DNA of 64,000 nucleotides, taken from assembly GCA_017467275.1 (NCBI GenBank), contig JAFTSN010000019.1:1-64000 (forward strand). The letters run 5' to 3'. A program made the position numbers and the translations under genes. Under the pieces are notes generated by a model, which was given only the letters and a program-made list of their open reading frames with translations, had not been told where the DNA came from and did not search any database. Below, in pieces: positions 1-7,417 of the stretch (the stretch's first letter is position 1; every line of letters starts with the position of its first letter). The stretch is from Clostridia bacterium. GTDB lineage: Bacteria > Bacillota > Clostridia > Christensenellales > Borkfalkiaceae.

Positions 1-1
1 C

Positions 2-64
2 TACAATTTAGTTGGAGCAATAGATTTACCCGATTTTGGTGATTTATTAGATGAAGAAAATTAA
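2..64 (+). CDS. C-terminal end of an unidentified protein (5' end outside window)
   Basis: The first 21 codons form an open frame ending in TAA at 62-64. It encodes a 20-residue acidic tail (YNLVGAIDLPDF followed by GDLLDEEN). Too little remains to name a family. The AT-rich codons match the XRE genes that follow rather than the housekeeping block, so it probably belongs to the same accessory patch. Confidence 0.5.
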   Translation, partial: YNLVGAIDLPDFGDLLDEEN

Positions 65-77
65 ATAGCACGAGAAA

Positions 78-100
78 AGGCGTGGCATCACGCCACGCCT
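78..100. terminator. Strong hairpin, probable terminator
   Basis: AGGCGTGGC (78-86) pairs perfectly with GCCACGCCT (92-100) across a 5-nt loop. Read on the reverse strand, the stem is followed by TTTT, which suits transcripts from the reverse XRE gene. On the forward strand it lies just after the stop at 64 but lacks a T tract. Confidence 0.6.
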
Positions 101-124
101 GACTCTTAAAAAGGACAGCCTTCC

Positions 125-170
125 CGAAAAAATCCCTTGTAGGGACTCGGTAACGGCAGGGGCGTTTTTT
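125..170. terminator. Weak terminator-like elements 3' of the first XRE gene
   Basis: On the reverse strand a small TCCCT/AGGGA stem (133-145) is followed by a T tract (127-132). On the forward strand, the 14-mer GCAGGGGCGTTTTT (156-169) occurs again at 518-531, 3' of the second XRE gene, which suggests the two modules share ancestry at their ends. Confidence 0.3.
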
Positions 171-371
171 TTAGTCCTCTAAACCTAATAAATAATCGGC
201 AGACGTCTCCAAAAGGATACACAAACGGTACAACGTTTCAACAGAGGGCAAGTTCAATCCTTTTTTCCAATTTGAAATATTTCCTTCGCTTATGCCGAGC
301 TTTTCGGCGATTTGCTTTTGTGTGTAATTACTTGCTTTGATTTCTTCCGTAATTCGTTCTGCAAACTTCAT
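171..371 (-). CDS. XRE-family (Cro/C1-type) helix-turn-helix repressor 1
   Basis: A 66-residue protein made almost entirely of one HTH_3 domain. The core is TQKQIAEKLGISEGNISNWK (residues 17-36), and it ends in the common SADYLLGLED tail. It binds DNA and, by family knowledge, probably represses its own and the divergent promoter. The intergenic region on its 5' side holds three TTCAG-N5-CTGAA-type palindromes (389-403, 437-451, 462-476); the second fills the spacer of a forward promoter. I infer these are its operators. It has no sensor domain, so any inducing signal must act through another protein or by degradation. The gene is AT-rich compared with the housekeeping genes. Confidence 0.85.
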   Translation of the reverse strand: MKFAERITEEIKASNYTQKQIAEKLGISEGNISNWKKGLNLPSVETLYRLCILLETSADYLLGLED

Positions 372-388
372 GATTTTACCTCGTAAAA

Positions 389-476
389 TTCAGTTTAATA
401 GAATTTTATCATAAAGTGCAAAAAAATTCTTGACTTTTCAGCCAAACTGAATTATAATATATTCAGTAGAACTGAA
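389..476 (+). promoter_or_regulatory. Forward promoter with three N5-spaced palindromic operators (XRE1 type)
   Basis: TTGACT (430-435), a 17-nt spacer and TATAAT (453-458) form a near-consensus forward promoter. Palindromes of the form TTCAG-N5-CTGAA lie at 437-451 (exactly inside the spacer), at 462-476 (across the predicted +1 at 465) and, with one arm degenerate, at 389-403 (in front of the reverse XRE gene). The layout parallels 815-876. No protein gene follows on the forward strand before the terminator at 501-531. Confidence 0.7.
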
Positions 477-531
477 AAAAGCATATTATACCGACATAAT
501 AAAACGCCCACGCGGGCGCAGGGGCGTTTTT
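465..531 (+). ncRNA. Candidate short RNA from the orphan XRE1-controlled promoter
   Basis: The predicted start (465) and the terminator T run (527-531) would give an RNA of about 67 nt with a 3' terminator hairpin. No ATG-initiated frame lies within it. It may be a genuine small RNA or only a leftover leader of a lost gene; the sequence cannot decide. Confidence 0.3.
501..531. terminator. Bidirectional intrinsic terminator
   Basis: AAAACGCCC (501-509) pairs with GGGCGTTTT (522-530), with A and T tracts on both sides. It can end the reverse XRE2 transcript and the forward transcript from the 430-458 promoter. Confidence 0.75.
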
Positions 532-551
532 CTTTTGAAAACGTCAGTCTG

Positions 552-794
552 TTATTTAATGATAGTTTTAAGGATTATTTCCTTTTCGTCTTTATCGTCC
601 AATCCTAAAATTTCGTCAGCGGAGACGTTGAAAAATAAGACAATTTTCCTCAACGTTTCAAGGTTGGGTTCTCTATAACCTTGTTCATAACCAGCGTAAC
701 AGGTTTCAGAAATTTGAAGGGCGGTTGCGACGTCTTTTTGCGTTAAGGAATTTAATTTTCTTAATTCTTTTAAAATTTCACCAAAACTTTTCAT
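552..794 (-). CDS. XRE-family helix-turn-helix repressor 2
   Basis: An 80-residue protein with a single HTH_3 domain: TQKDVATALQISETCYAGYE at residues 18-37, then PNLETLRKIVLFFNVSADEILGL. A short charged C-terminal tail follows. It probably binds the three TACGC-N5-GCGTA palindromes at 815-876 between it and the divergent gene at 915, controlling both. It differs from the first XRE protein in its recognition helix (SETCYAGYE against SEGNISNWK), which agrees with the different operator sequence. A TAAAAT box at 801-806 (reverse strand) lies close to its start and may be its -10 element. Confidence 0.85.
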   Translation of the reverse strand: MKSFGEILKELRKLNSLTQKDVATALQISETCYAGYEQGYREPNLETLRKIVLFFNVSADEILGLDDKDEKEIILKTIIK

Positions 795-814
795 GTAAAT
801 ATTTTACCATAAAC

Positions 815-876
815 TACGCGAAATGCGTTGACATTACGCGATTCGCGTAGTATAATAAAAATACGCATAACGCGTA
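815..876 (+). promoter_or_regulatory. Forward promoter with three TACGC-N5-GCGTA operators (XRE2 type)
   Basis: TTGACA (828-833), 17 nt and TATAAT (851-856) form a consensus promoter for the gene at 915. Palindromes TACGC-N5-GCGTA lie at 815-829 (last base T; overlaps -35), 835-849 (fills the spacer) and 862-876 (covers +1 at about 863). Binding at any of them should block RNA polymerase. This is the layout of a repressor-operator switch. Confidence 0.8.
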
Positions 877-914
877 GGGAGTTTAGGGGGATTGATTAAT
901 AAAGGAGATTATCT

Positions 915-1211
915 ATGGAACAAAATAAGGAAGAAATTCAAAAAATCTGCAAAAACTGTAAAGAATTTCAACGGCACTATATCCGTTCGGGAATCGCTTT
1001 TCATAAAATGATTAGCGGGCATTGTTGCAGGAGAGAATTGATACAAAGGGGAAAATCGGACAAAATAGAGCTGGATACGTGCGATCGATTTGAAGCGCGG
1101 GATTTTGAAAAAGAAAAGGAAGAGGAACAAAAAAGAATTCTTTCCACCATGCAAAAAATGTCGGAAAACGTCGAACAAATCCTGCAAGCGCTCAAAATAG
1201 GGGACAAATAA
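915..1211 (+). CDS. Cys-rich 98-residue protein under XRE2 control, function unknown
   Basis: I do not recognise the family. The N-terminal half has Cys residues spaced like a small metal site (CKNC near residues 13-16, then CC near 38-39 and C near 57). The C-terminal third is a charged helix, probably a coiled coil (EKEKEEEQKRILSTMQKMSENVEQILQALK). AAAGGAG at 901-907 is a good ribosome binding site for the ATG at 915. It is the only gene driven by the XRE2-operated promoter, so it is probably the regulated output of this module. No signal peptide or membrane segment is visible. Confidence 0.75.
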   Translation: MEQNKEEIQKICKNCKEFQRHYIRSGIAFHKMISGHCCRRELIQRGKSDKIELDTCDRFEARDFEKEKEEEQKRILSTMQKMSENVEQILQALKIGDK

Positions 1212-1262
1212 TTTCTTTTTTTAAATTCCCGAAAAAGGTTGGAAAAAAACGGATAAAAAGAC

Positions 1263-1291
1263 TTGACAGACGTATTTTTAATTGCTATAAT
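1263..1291 (+). promoter_or_regulatory. rpsU promoter
   Basis: TTGACA (1263-1268), 17-nt spacer, TATAAT (1286-1291), about 40 nt ahead of the rpsU start. Confidence 0.85.
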
Positions 1292-1337
1292 TATCGAGTA
1301 AAAAATAAATGCAGAGGCGAAGGAGGGTTGAAAAGGA

Positions 1338-1514
1338 ATGTCCACGGTTAAAGTAGGTGAAAACGAAAACGTTGAAAGCGCACTGCGCCGTTTTAAGAGA
1401 AAATGCTCTCGCGACGGTATTATCGGCGATCTGAGAAAGAAGGAATTCTACGAAAAGCCTTCCGTCAGAAGAAAGAAGAAATCCGAAGCCGCAAGAAAGA
1501 GAAGCAGAAACTAA
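1338..1514 (+). CDS. rpsU: 30S ribosomal protein S21
   Basis: A 58-residue protein starting [20 protein letters not shown] and ending in the usual Lys/Arg-rich tail ([15 protein letters not shown]). S21 binds the 3' domain of 16S rRNA in the small subunit and affects translation start. The length is typical. The start is the ATG after AAGGAGGG/AAAAGG; a consensus promoter and a terminator bracket the gene, so it is probably a single-gene transcript. Confidence 0.95.
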   Translation: MSTVKVGENENVESALRRFKRKCSRDGIIGDLRKKEFYEKPSVRRKKKSEAARKRSRN

Positions 1515-1520
1515 CGAATG

Positions 1521-1550
1521 AAAAACTCACGAATGGTCGTGAGTTTTTTT
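1521..1550 (+). terminator. rpsU terminator
   Basis: ACTCACGA (1525-1532) pairs with TCGTGAGT (1537-1544), followed by a run of seven T. Confidence 0.9.
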
Positions 1551-1604
1551 CTTTGCAAAAAAAGAGGATTGCTGTCGAAAAAACATGAAAAAAGAGGTGA
1601 GCGT

Positions 1605-2012
1605 ATGACCAGCCAAGCGGAATCTACCTTAAGAGGAATCGCGCGCCGCGCGAAGCACAGAATGAAAAAGGGTTTTTGGGAAGAATGCAAAGAGGACGTG
1701 AGCGCCAAAATAGAAAAAGCGAGAGAGCAGGGCTTGAACGAAAGCAAGGCGGGGCGCTATTTCAAAAGTCGGGTTTCCGCTGCCGTCGCGGGCGAAAAAG
1801 AGGACGAATTCTATGTAAAGGTCAAGAACTTACTCCTTTCCGAGGGGGAAGTCAGTGACGCCATCGGTCGGCTGACCGACCGCGAATACTATGATTCTTT
1901 AAGCTATGCCGAACAGCAACGCTATATGCTTACTTTAAGCGAAAAGTACCTGCGCGCGCTCGAACGCTTTCGCCGTGAAAACGAGTTTGAATCAAACTCC
2001 AAAAACGCGTAA
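1605..2012 (+). CDS. Conserved-looking helical protein, unknown function
   Basis: About 135 residues from the ATG at 1605, chosen because GAGGTG precedes it at a good distance; an upstream in-frame ATG at 1518 lies inside the rpsU terminator and is unlikely. The protein is predicted all-helical and highly charged (RRAKHRMKKGFWEECKEDV near the start, YAEQQRYMLTLSEKYLRALE near the end), without membrane segments or recognisable catalytic motifs. It lies where many Firmicutes have yqeY after rpsU, but it does not resemble YqeY. Codon use matches the housekeeping genes. Confidence 0.7.
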   Translation: MTSQAESTLRGIARRAKHRMKKGFWEECKEDVSAKIEKAREQGLNESKAGRYFKSRVSAAVAGEKEDEFYVKVKNLLLSEGEVSDAIGRLTDREYYDSLSYAEQQRYMLTLSEKYLRALERFRRENEFESNSKNA

Positions 2013-2029
2013 AAAGGTATGGTAAGAAC

Positions 2030-2058
2030 TTGCCAAAAATCCCCCGATATGATATAAT
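2030..2058 (+). promoter_or_regulatory. pcrA promoter placing +1 at the start codon
   Basis: TTGCCA (2030-2035), 17 nt, TATAAT (2053-2058). If the last T of the -10 is at -7, +1 falls on the A of the ATG at 2065, so the mRNA would be leaderless. No ribosome binding site precedes this ATG or the in-frame ATG at 2074. Confidence 0.75.
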
Positions 2059-2064
2059 ATCCGT

Positions 2065-4467
2065 ATGGATAACATGACGGAAATACTTGGAAAGCTCAAC
2101 GAAGAACAAATTAAGCCCGTTTTAGAAACGGAGGGCGCGGTGCTCGTTCTGGCGGGCGCGGGAAGCGGCAAAACCCGCGTTTTAACCTCGCGCATTGCGT
2201 ATTTGATCGAAGCGAAGAACGTTCCCGCGAGCGCGATTCTTGCCATCACGTTCACAAACAAAGCCGCCGCGGAAATGAAAGAGCGTATCGAAAAGATCAC
2301 GGACGCGCAGGGCATGTGGGTGTGCACCATTCACAGCATGTGCGTGCGGATTTTAAGAATGTATGCCGCCGAGGCGGGGTTAAACGCGAATTTCTCCATT
2401 TATAGCGAAACGGAGCGCGCGAATATTATCAAAAAATCCTTTCAGGAGTGCGGCTATAACGACGGCGAGGGGAGCGACAAGCTCTTAAAAACCATCAAAT
2501 GGCATATTGCGAATGCGAAAATGCTCGGTCTTTCCCCCGACGAATACGCCAAGGAATACGCGGGCGAAAGCGAGATTGAGGACATCGAAAAGGTGTATAG
2601 GCGGTATATCGCGCATCTCCGTGAGAATAACGCCCTCGATTTCGACGATCTTTTGAATGAAACGCGGCTCTTATTAAAACGCAATGCAGAGGCTCGGGAG
2701 TATCTCTCGGGCAGATTCCGCTATATTCTCGTCGACGAGTTTCAGGACACCAACGGCGTGCAATATGAGATCGTCAAGCTTCTTTCCGTGGTGCACGGCA
2801 ACGTGTTTGCCGTCGGCGACGACGACCAGTCTATCTACGGCTGGCGGGGCGCGAAGATCGAGAATATTTTGCACTTTGAAAAGGACTTTAAGAACGCCAA
2901 GGTGTTCAAGCTTGAGCGCAACTACCGTTCCACGAAAAATATCCTGCGTATTGCCAACGCCGTCATTCGCAGTAACGGTCGGCGCAAGGAAAAGACGCTT
3001 TGGACGGAGAATGCCGAGGGCAAGCCGCCCAAGGTACATGAAGCGGAGGAGGAGAGCGGGGAAGCGCGTTTTGTCGCCCACACCATGGCGGGGCTTATGG
3101 CAAAGGGGTATAAATATTCCGATTTTGCCGTGTTGATGCGCTTAAATGCGCTCACGCGCTCGTTCGAGCAAGAGTTCCTTGCCGACGGGATCCCGTTTAA
3201 GGTGTTCGGCGGCTTTAAGTTCTATGAGCGTAAGGAGATTAAGGATCTGCTTGCCTATCTGCGGCTTGTCAATAACCCGTTTGATAGCGAAGCGGCGGTC
3301 CGCATTATCAATTTCCCCAAGCGGGGAATCGGTGCAAAGACGGTTGAAGCGCTCGAAAATTACGCCTATGAAAACGAGCTTTCCGTCTATGACGCACTGT
3401 TCGATCTCGACGAGATTGGGTTTTCGGGCGGGACCAAGCTCAAGCTTTCCGCGTTTGCCGATCAAGTGAAAGGCTGGATCGTGTTAAGTCAGGAACTGCC
3501 CGTCAACGAGCTTGTGAAGCAGATCATTTCGGACACGAAAATGCGCGAGGCGTATGCCGACGAAAGTGACGAGAGCATCAATAAGCGTGCGAATATCGAA
3601 GAATTTATCAACTCCGTCGAGGAATATTGCCGCTTGAACGAGGGTGCGAGTCTCTCCGATTATCTCAATCAGGTCACGCTCGCCTCGGACACCGACGATA
3701 TGGACGACGGTAACTACGTGACTCTTGCCACCGTTCACGCCGTCAAGGGGCTGGAATTCCGCTGCGTGTTCGTGGTGGGTATGGAGGAGAATATCATGCC
3801 CGTCTCCCGCGCCGTGAATAACGACGGCGACATGGAGGAGGAGCGCAGGCTTATGTACGTTGCGGTTACCCGTGCCGAGGAGCGGCTGTATATCACGCGC
3901 TCCAAGAGCCGCTATCTCTACGGCAGGCGGGAAGCAACCATGCGCTCTCGCTTTTTAAAGGAGCTTTCCTCCGAGTTGGAAATGCCGCGGGAAGCCCGCC
4001 CGCGCTTCGGGTATTCCGAGGACGGTTTCTATGCCGACGACGATCCTGATTCTTTCGGAAATGCGGCTTACGGGGCAGGCAGGTACGGCTCGAGCGGTCG
4101 GAGCGGCTACGGCTCCTCTTACGGCGGTCGGGAAAATTCGTCCGTTAAGCGCAGTGCTTGGAACGGCGGTTCGTCCTACGGTTCGTCCTACGGTTCGTCC
4201 TACGGCGGCTCCCGCACGGGAAGCCCGTCCAAGCCGAGCGGGGCGTTTACTTACGGCGGCGTGGGCAGTGCGCCCAAGCCCAAAACGGGCGCGGGGAAGG
4301 ATTTGTCCGTGTTTAAGGCAGGGGTGAAGGTCCAACACCCGAAATTCGGCGAAGGGACGGTCATCAACGTCCGCGGCACAGATTCCAACATGATTTTGGA
4401 TATCGCCTTTGCGGGCTTGGGTATCAAACAGCTTTCAGCGGCTTTGGCGCCGTTGACGGTTAAATAA
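2065..4467 (+). CDS. pcrA: ATP-dependent DNA helicase PcrA/UvrD
   Basis: An 800-residue superfamily 1A 3'-5' helicase for nucleotide excision repair and for clearing RecA and stalled RNA polymerase from DNA. Visible motifs: Q motif LNEEQ (11-15), Walker A GAGSGKT (31-37), Walker B DEFQDT near 225, LERNYRS near 285, and VHAVKGLEF near 558. A Gly/Ser/Tyr-rich linker (about 670-740) with three identical SYGS-type repeats leads to a C-terminal Tudor-like domain (VQHPKFGEGTVINV), which in PcrA contacts RNA polymerase. ligA follows 11 nt later, the usual pcrA-ligA pairing. The start may be the ATG at 2065 or 2074; both are leaderless by the promoter position. Confidence 0.95.
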   Translation: MDNMTEILGKLNEEQIKPVLETEGAVLVLAGAGSGKTRVLTSRIAYLIEAKNVPASAILAITFTNKAAAEMKERIEKITDAQGMWVCTIHSMCVRILRMYAAEAGLNANFSIYSETERANIIKKSFQECGYNDGEGSDKLLKTIKWHIANAKMLGLSPDEYAKEYAGESEIEDIEKVYRRYIAHLRENNALDFDDLLNETRLLLKRNAEAREYLSGRFRYILVDEFQDTNGVQYEIVKLLSVVHGNVFAVGDDDQSIYGWRGAKIENILHFEKDFKNAKVFKLERNYRSTKNILRIANAVIRSNGRRKEKTLWTENAEGKPPKVHEAEEESGEARFVAHTMAGLMAKGYKYSDFAVLMRLNALTRSFEQEFLADGIPFKVFGGFKFYERKEIKDLLAYLRLVNNPFDSEAAVRIINFPKRGIGAKTVEALENYAYENELSVYDALFDLDEIGFSGGTKLKLSAFADQVKGWIVLSQELPVNELVKQIISDTKMREAYADESDESINKRANIEEFINSVEEYCRLNEGASLSDYLNQVTLASDTDDMDDGNYVTLATVHAVKGLEFRCVFVVGMEENIMPVSRAVNNDGDMEEERRLMYVAVTRAEERLYITRSKSRYLYGRREATMRSRFLKELSSELEMPREARPRFGYSEDGFYADDDPDSFGNAAYGAGRYGSSGRSGYGSSYGGRENSSVKRSAWNGGSSYGSSYGSSYGGSRTGSPSKPSGAFTYGGVGSAPKPKTGAGKDLSVFKAGVKVQHPKFGEGTVINVRGTDSNMILDIAFAGLGIKQLSAALAPLTVK
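4168..4203 (+). repeat. Three tandem 12-bp repeats in the pcrA linker
   Basis: GGTTCGTCCTAC occurs three times head to tail (4168, 4180, 4192), encoding repeats of Gly-Ser-Ser-Tyr. Multiples of 12 keep the frame, so copy number can vary without breaking PcrA. Confidence 0.9.
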
Positions 4468-4478
4468 CGAGGGGAAAT

Positions 4479-6422
4479 ATGAGCAGACAGCGAGAACTCA
4501 CCGATATCTTGAATAAATGGGCGTATGAATACTACGTCCTCGATCAGCCGACCGTTTCGGATAAGGAATACGACGCACTCTACGACGAGCTTAAACGCCT
4601 CGAAGCGGAGAGCGGCGAGGTGTATCCCGACAGCCCCACCCGTAGGGTGGGCGGCGAGCCGATCAAGGCGTTTGCCCGTCACGAGCACATTGCAAGACTC
4701 TTCAGCTTGGATAAATCGGTGACCGAAGAAGAAGTGCGCGCCTTTTTGACCCGCGTGGAAAAATCGGCGGGGGGCTTTTCGCCTTGCACGGTGGAGTATA
4801 AATTCGACGGCTTAACCGTTTGCTTGACCTATGAAAACGGCGCGTTTGTCCGTGCGACCACGCGCGGAAACGGCATTGTCGGCGAGGACGTGACGGCGCA
4901 GGTTTTAACCATTCGTTCGTTCCCTTTAAAAATTGCCTATCAGGGCGTTTTGGAGGTGCGGGGCGAGGCGGTCATTCGCCTGTCCGTGCTTGAAAATTAT
5001 AATAAGACGGCGGCGGAGCCCTTGAAAAACGCACGCAACGCGGCGGCGGGCGCCATTCGCAACCTCGACCCGAAAATCACAGCGGAGCGCAAGCCCGATA
5101 TCTATTTCTACGACGTGAACTATCGCTCGGAGGGCACCGAGCTCTCACAGACGGAAGCCCACGATTTCCTCGTGAGCGAGGGCTTTAAGGTGTTCCCCTA
5201 TTTTAAGGTCTGTTGTTCTTCGGACGAGGTGCTTGCCGCGCTTAAAGAGATTGAAGCAGAGCGCAGAAATATCGACGTTTTAACGGACGGCGCGGTCATC
5301 AAGGTGGACGCTTCCGCCGTGCGAGAGGATATGGGCTTCACGGATAAATTCCCGCGTTGGGCGATGGCGTTCAAGTTCGAGGCGGAGGAGGTCACGACCG
5401 TCGTCGAGGACGTTATTTGGCAGGTGGGCAGAACGGGCAAGCTTACCCCGCTCGGCTTGCTTTCGCCCGTCGAGCTCGCAGGCGTGACGGTCAGACGCGC
5501 CACCCTCAATAACTACGGGGATATCCTGCGCAAACAAGTCAAAATCGGTTCGCGCGTGCTTATTCGCCGCTCCAACGAGGTCATTCCCGAAATTCTCTGC
5601 GCCACGGAGCATTTCGAGAATAGCCGAGAGGTGGAAAAGCCGACCGTCTGCCCTGCATGCGGCAGCCCGCTTGAGGAGGTCGGCGCGCATATGTTTTGCC
5701 CGAATAAAGCGTGTAAACCCCGTATCGCCGCCATGCTCGCGCACTATGCGAGCAAAAACGCGATGGATATCGAGGGCTTTTCGGACAGCACCGCCGTGCT
5801 TTTGATTGAGAAAAAGGACGTCAAGAGCTTTTCCGATCTGTATAAGCTTACGAAAGAGGACCTTGCCGTTTTGGAGGGGTTCAAGGAAAAGAAGATTGAA
5901 AATCTGCTCCGCGCGATTGAAAAGAGCAAAAAGGTCTCCCTTTCAGCGTTTATTTATGCGATTGGGATAGACGGTATAGGCAGGGTGGCGGCAAAGGATC
6001 TTGCGACCCGCTTTAAGAGCATAGACGCTCTTAAAAAGGCGACGGCAGAGGAGCTGATCGCCATGGAAAATATCGGTGAGATCACGGCGAATAATATCCT
6101 TGCCTTTTTCGCAGACGAGCGAAACGTGAACGAGATAGACGAGCTTTTCGCGCTCGGCGTTTGTCCCGAGGCGGAAAAGGAGCCCGTGGCAGACGGCGTG
6201 TTCTCCGGTCAGTCCGTCGTGTTGACGGGAACCTTGCAAAATTTTAAGCGCAGTGAGGCGCAGAAGCTGATTGAGGAGCGGGGCGGCGTCTGTCAAAGCT
6301 CCGTGACCGCAAAAACCACTCTCGTGATCGCGGGAGAGGAGGCGGGCAGTAAGCTCGAAAAGGCGAAAAAGCTGGGGATTAAGGTCATCGACGAAGCAAC
6401 CTTTGAAGAAATGATAAAATAA
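4479..6422 (+). CDS. ligA: NAD+-dependent DNA ligase LigA
   Basis: A 647-residue enzyme that seals nicks using NAD+ during replication and repair. The adenylated lysine is K108 in EYKFDGL (family consensus KxDG). A four-Cys zinc finger starts near residue 391 (CPAC...FCPNKAC). Helix-hairpin-helix repeats follow, and a C-terminal BRCT domain starts near 570 (SGQSVVLTGTL). The length is slightly short of the usual 660-680 but all domains are present. The ATG at 4479 has GAGGGGAAA in front. Co-transcribed with pcrA. Confidence 0.97.
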   Translation: MSRQRELTDILNKWAYEYYVLDQPTVSDKEYDALYDELKRLEAESGEVYPDSPTRRVGGEPIKAFARHEHIARLFSLDKSVTEEEVRAFLTRVEKSAGGFSPCTVEYKFDGLTVCLTYENGAFVRATTRGNGIVGEDVTAQVLTIRSFPLKIAYQGVLEVRGEAVIRLSVLENYNKTAAEPLKNARNAAAGAIRNLDPKITAERKPDIYFYDVNYRSEGTELSQTEAHDFLVSEGFKVFPYFKVCCSSDEVLAALKEIEAERRNIDVLTDGAVIKVDASAVREDMGFTDKFPRWAMAFKFEAEEVTTVVEDVIWQVGRTGKLTPLGLLSPVELAGVTVRRATLNNYGDILRKQVKIGSRVLIRRSNEVIPEILCATEHFENSREVEKPTVCPACGSPLEEVGAHMFCPNKACKPRIAAMLAHYASKNAMDIEGFSDSTAVLLIEKKDVKSFSDLYKLTKEDLAVLEGFKEKKIENLLRAIEKSKKVSLSAFIYAIGIDGIGRVAAKDLATRFKSIDALKKATAEELIAMENIGEITANNILAFFADERNVNEIDELFALGVCPEAEKEPVADGVFSGQSVVLTGTLQNFKRSEAQKLIEERGGVCQSSVTAKTTLVIAGEEAGSKLEKAKKLGIKVIDEATFEEMIK

Positions 6423-6445
6423 TGGCGAAAAATCGGAGAATACGC

Positions 6446-6474
6446 TTGAAATTTTTGTAAATTTTTGCTATAAT
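6446..6474 (+). promoter_or_regulatory. yicC-gmk-rpoZ promoter
   Basis: TTGAAA (6446-6451), 17 nt, TATAAT (6469-6474). The predicted +1 is near 6481, just past the in-frame ATG at 6478, so that ATG cannot be the start of yicC on this transcript. Confidence 0.8.
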
Positions 6475-6534
6475 ATTATGAACGATGTGATAAGCGATAT
6501 CGGGAAGGATCCGAAAGGAGCGAAAAAAACGGCT

Positions 6535-7407
6535 ATGTTGAGCATGACGGGTTACGGTAAAGGCGAATATAAAGAGGGCGGTTTGGAAATCGTCTGCGAG
6601 ATCAAGACGGTGAACAACCGTTATCTTGATGTGTCGGTGAAGGCACCGAGGGTTTTTTCGGGCGCCGAGGAGTTGATCAGAACCGCCGTCCGTGAAAAGC
6701 TCACCCGCGGTCATGCAGACGTGTTCGTATCCTTTAAAGATAAACGCGAAAAGCCGACGGCGTTCACGCCCGATTTGACCCTTGCCGCGTCCTACGTGGC
6801 GGCAGCAAAGACCTTAAAGGCGGCGTTCCCTGAATTAAACGACGATTTCACGCTCAACGCGCTTTTGCGCTGTCCCGACGTTTTAAAGCAGGACGAAGCG
6901 GCGGCGGACGGAGCGATGACCGAGGGGTTAAAAACCGCGCTTGCCCGCGCTTTGGACGCGCTTAACGAAATGCGCGGCGTCGAGGGAGAGAAGCTCAAAA
7001 AGGATATGCTCTCCCGCATGGACACAATCGAGGGGCTCGTCAAGGAGATATCCGCGCGCGCGCCGCTCGTTGCGGAGGAGTATAAACAAAAGCTCCTCAC
7101 TCGCGTCAAGGAGTATCTCGACGGCGTAAAACCTGACGAAGCACGGCTCTTGACCGAGGTTGCGGTCTTCACGGATAAGAGCAATATCGACGAAGAACTG
7201 ACCCGCTTAAATTCGCACATCGCACAGTTCCGTGCGATCTCCGAGGAGGGGATTGTCGGCAGGAAGCTCGACTTTTTAGTGCAGGAGTTCAACCGCGAGG
7301 CGAACACGACCTGCTCAAAGAGCAACGATCTTGCGATCACGCGTGCGGGGCTCGCCTTGAAAAACGAAATCGAAAAGGTGCGCGAGCAGGTGCAGAACGT
7401 CGAATAA
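6535..7407 (+). CDS. yicC: YicC/YloC family endoribonuclease
   Basis: A 290-residue protein from the ATG at 6535, starting MLSMTGYGKG, the family signature; GAAAGGAG lies upstream. E. coli YicC is of similar length. The family is now described as an endoribonuclease acting on small RNAs and mRNAs. The C-terminal half contains DIALTRAGL-like and FLVQEFNREANTTCSKSND segments characteristic of the DUF1732 part. It is followed by gmk at 10 nt, as in most Firmicutes, although the small remA gene often found between them is absent. Confidence 0.92.
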   Translation: MLSMTGYGKGEYKEGGLEIVCEIKTVNNRYLDVSVKAPRVFSGAEELIRTAVREKLTRGHADVFVSFKDKREKPTAFTPDLTLAASYVAAAKTLKAAFPELNDDFTLNALLRCPDVLKQDEAAADGAMTEGLKTALARALDALNEMRGVEGEKLKKDMLSRMDTIEGLVKEISARAPLVAEEYKQKLLTRVKEYLDGVKPDEARLLTEVAVFTDKSNIDEELTRLNSHIAQFRAISEEGIVGRKLDFLVQEFNREANTTCSKSNDLAITRAGLALKNEIEKVREQVQNVE

Positions 7408-7417
7408 GGAAATACGT

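Noticed and set aside
1518..1604. N-terminal extension of the gene at 1605
   Set aside because: The upstream ATG falls in the rpsU terminator and the extra residues look like non-coding sequence.
4168..4203. Possible CRISPR-like repeat
   Set aside because: Units are 12 bp, adjacent without spacers and inside a coding linker. No CRISPR array was seen in the window.
6478..6534. Extended N terminus of yicC from the ATG at 6478
   Set aside because: The ATG lies before the predicted transcription start, and the family begins with MLSMTGYG at 6535.
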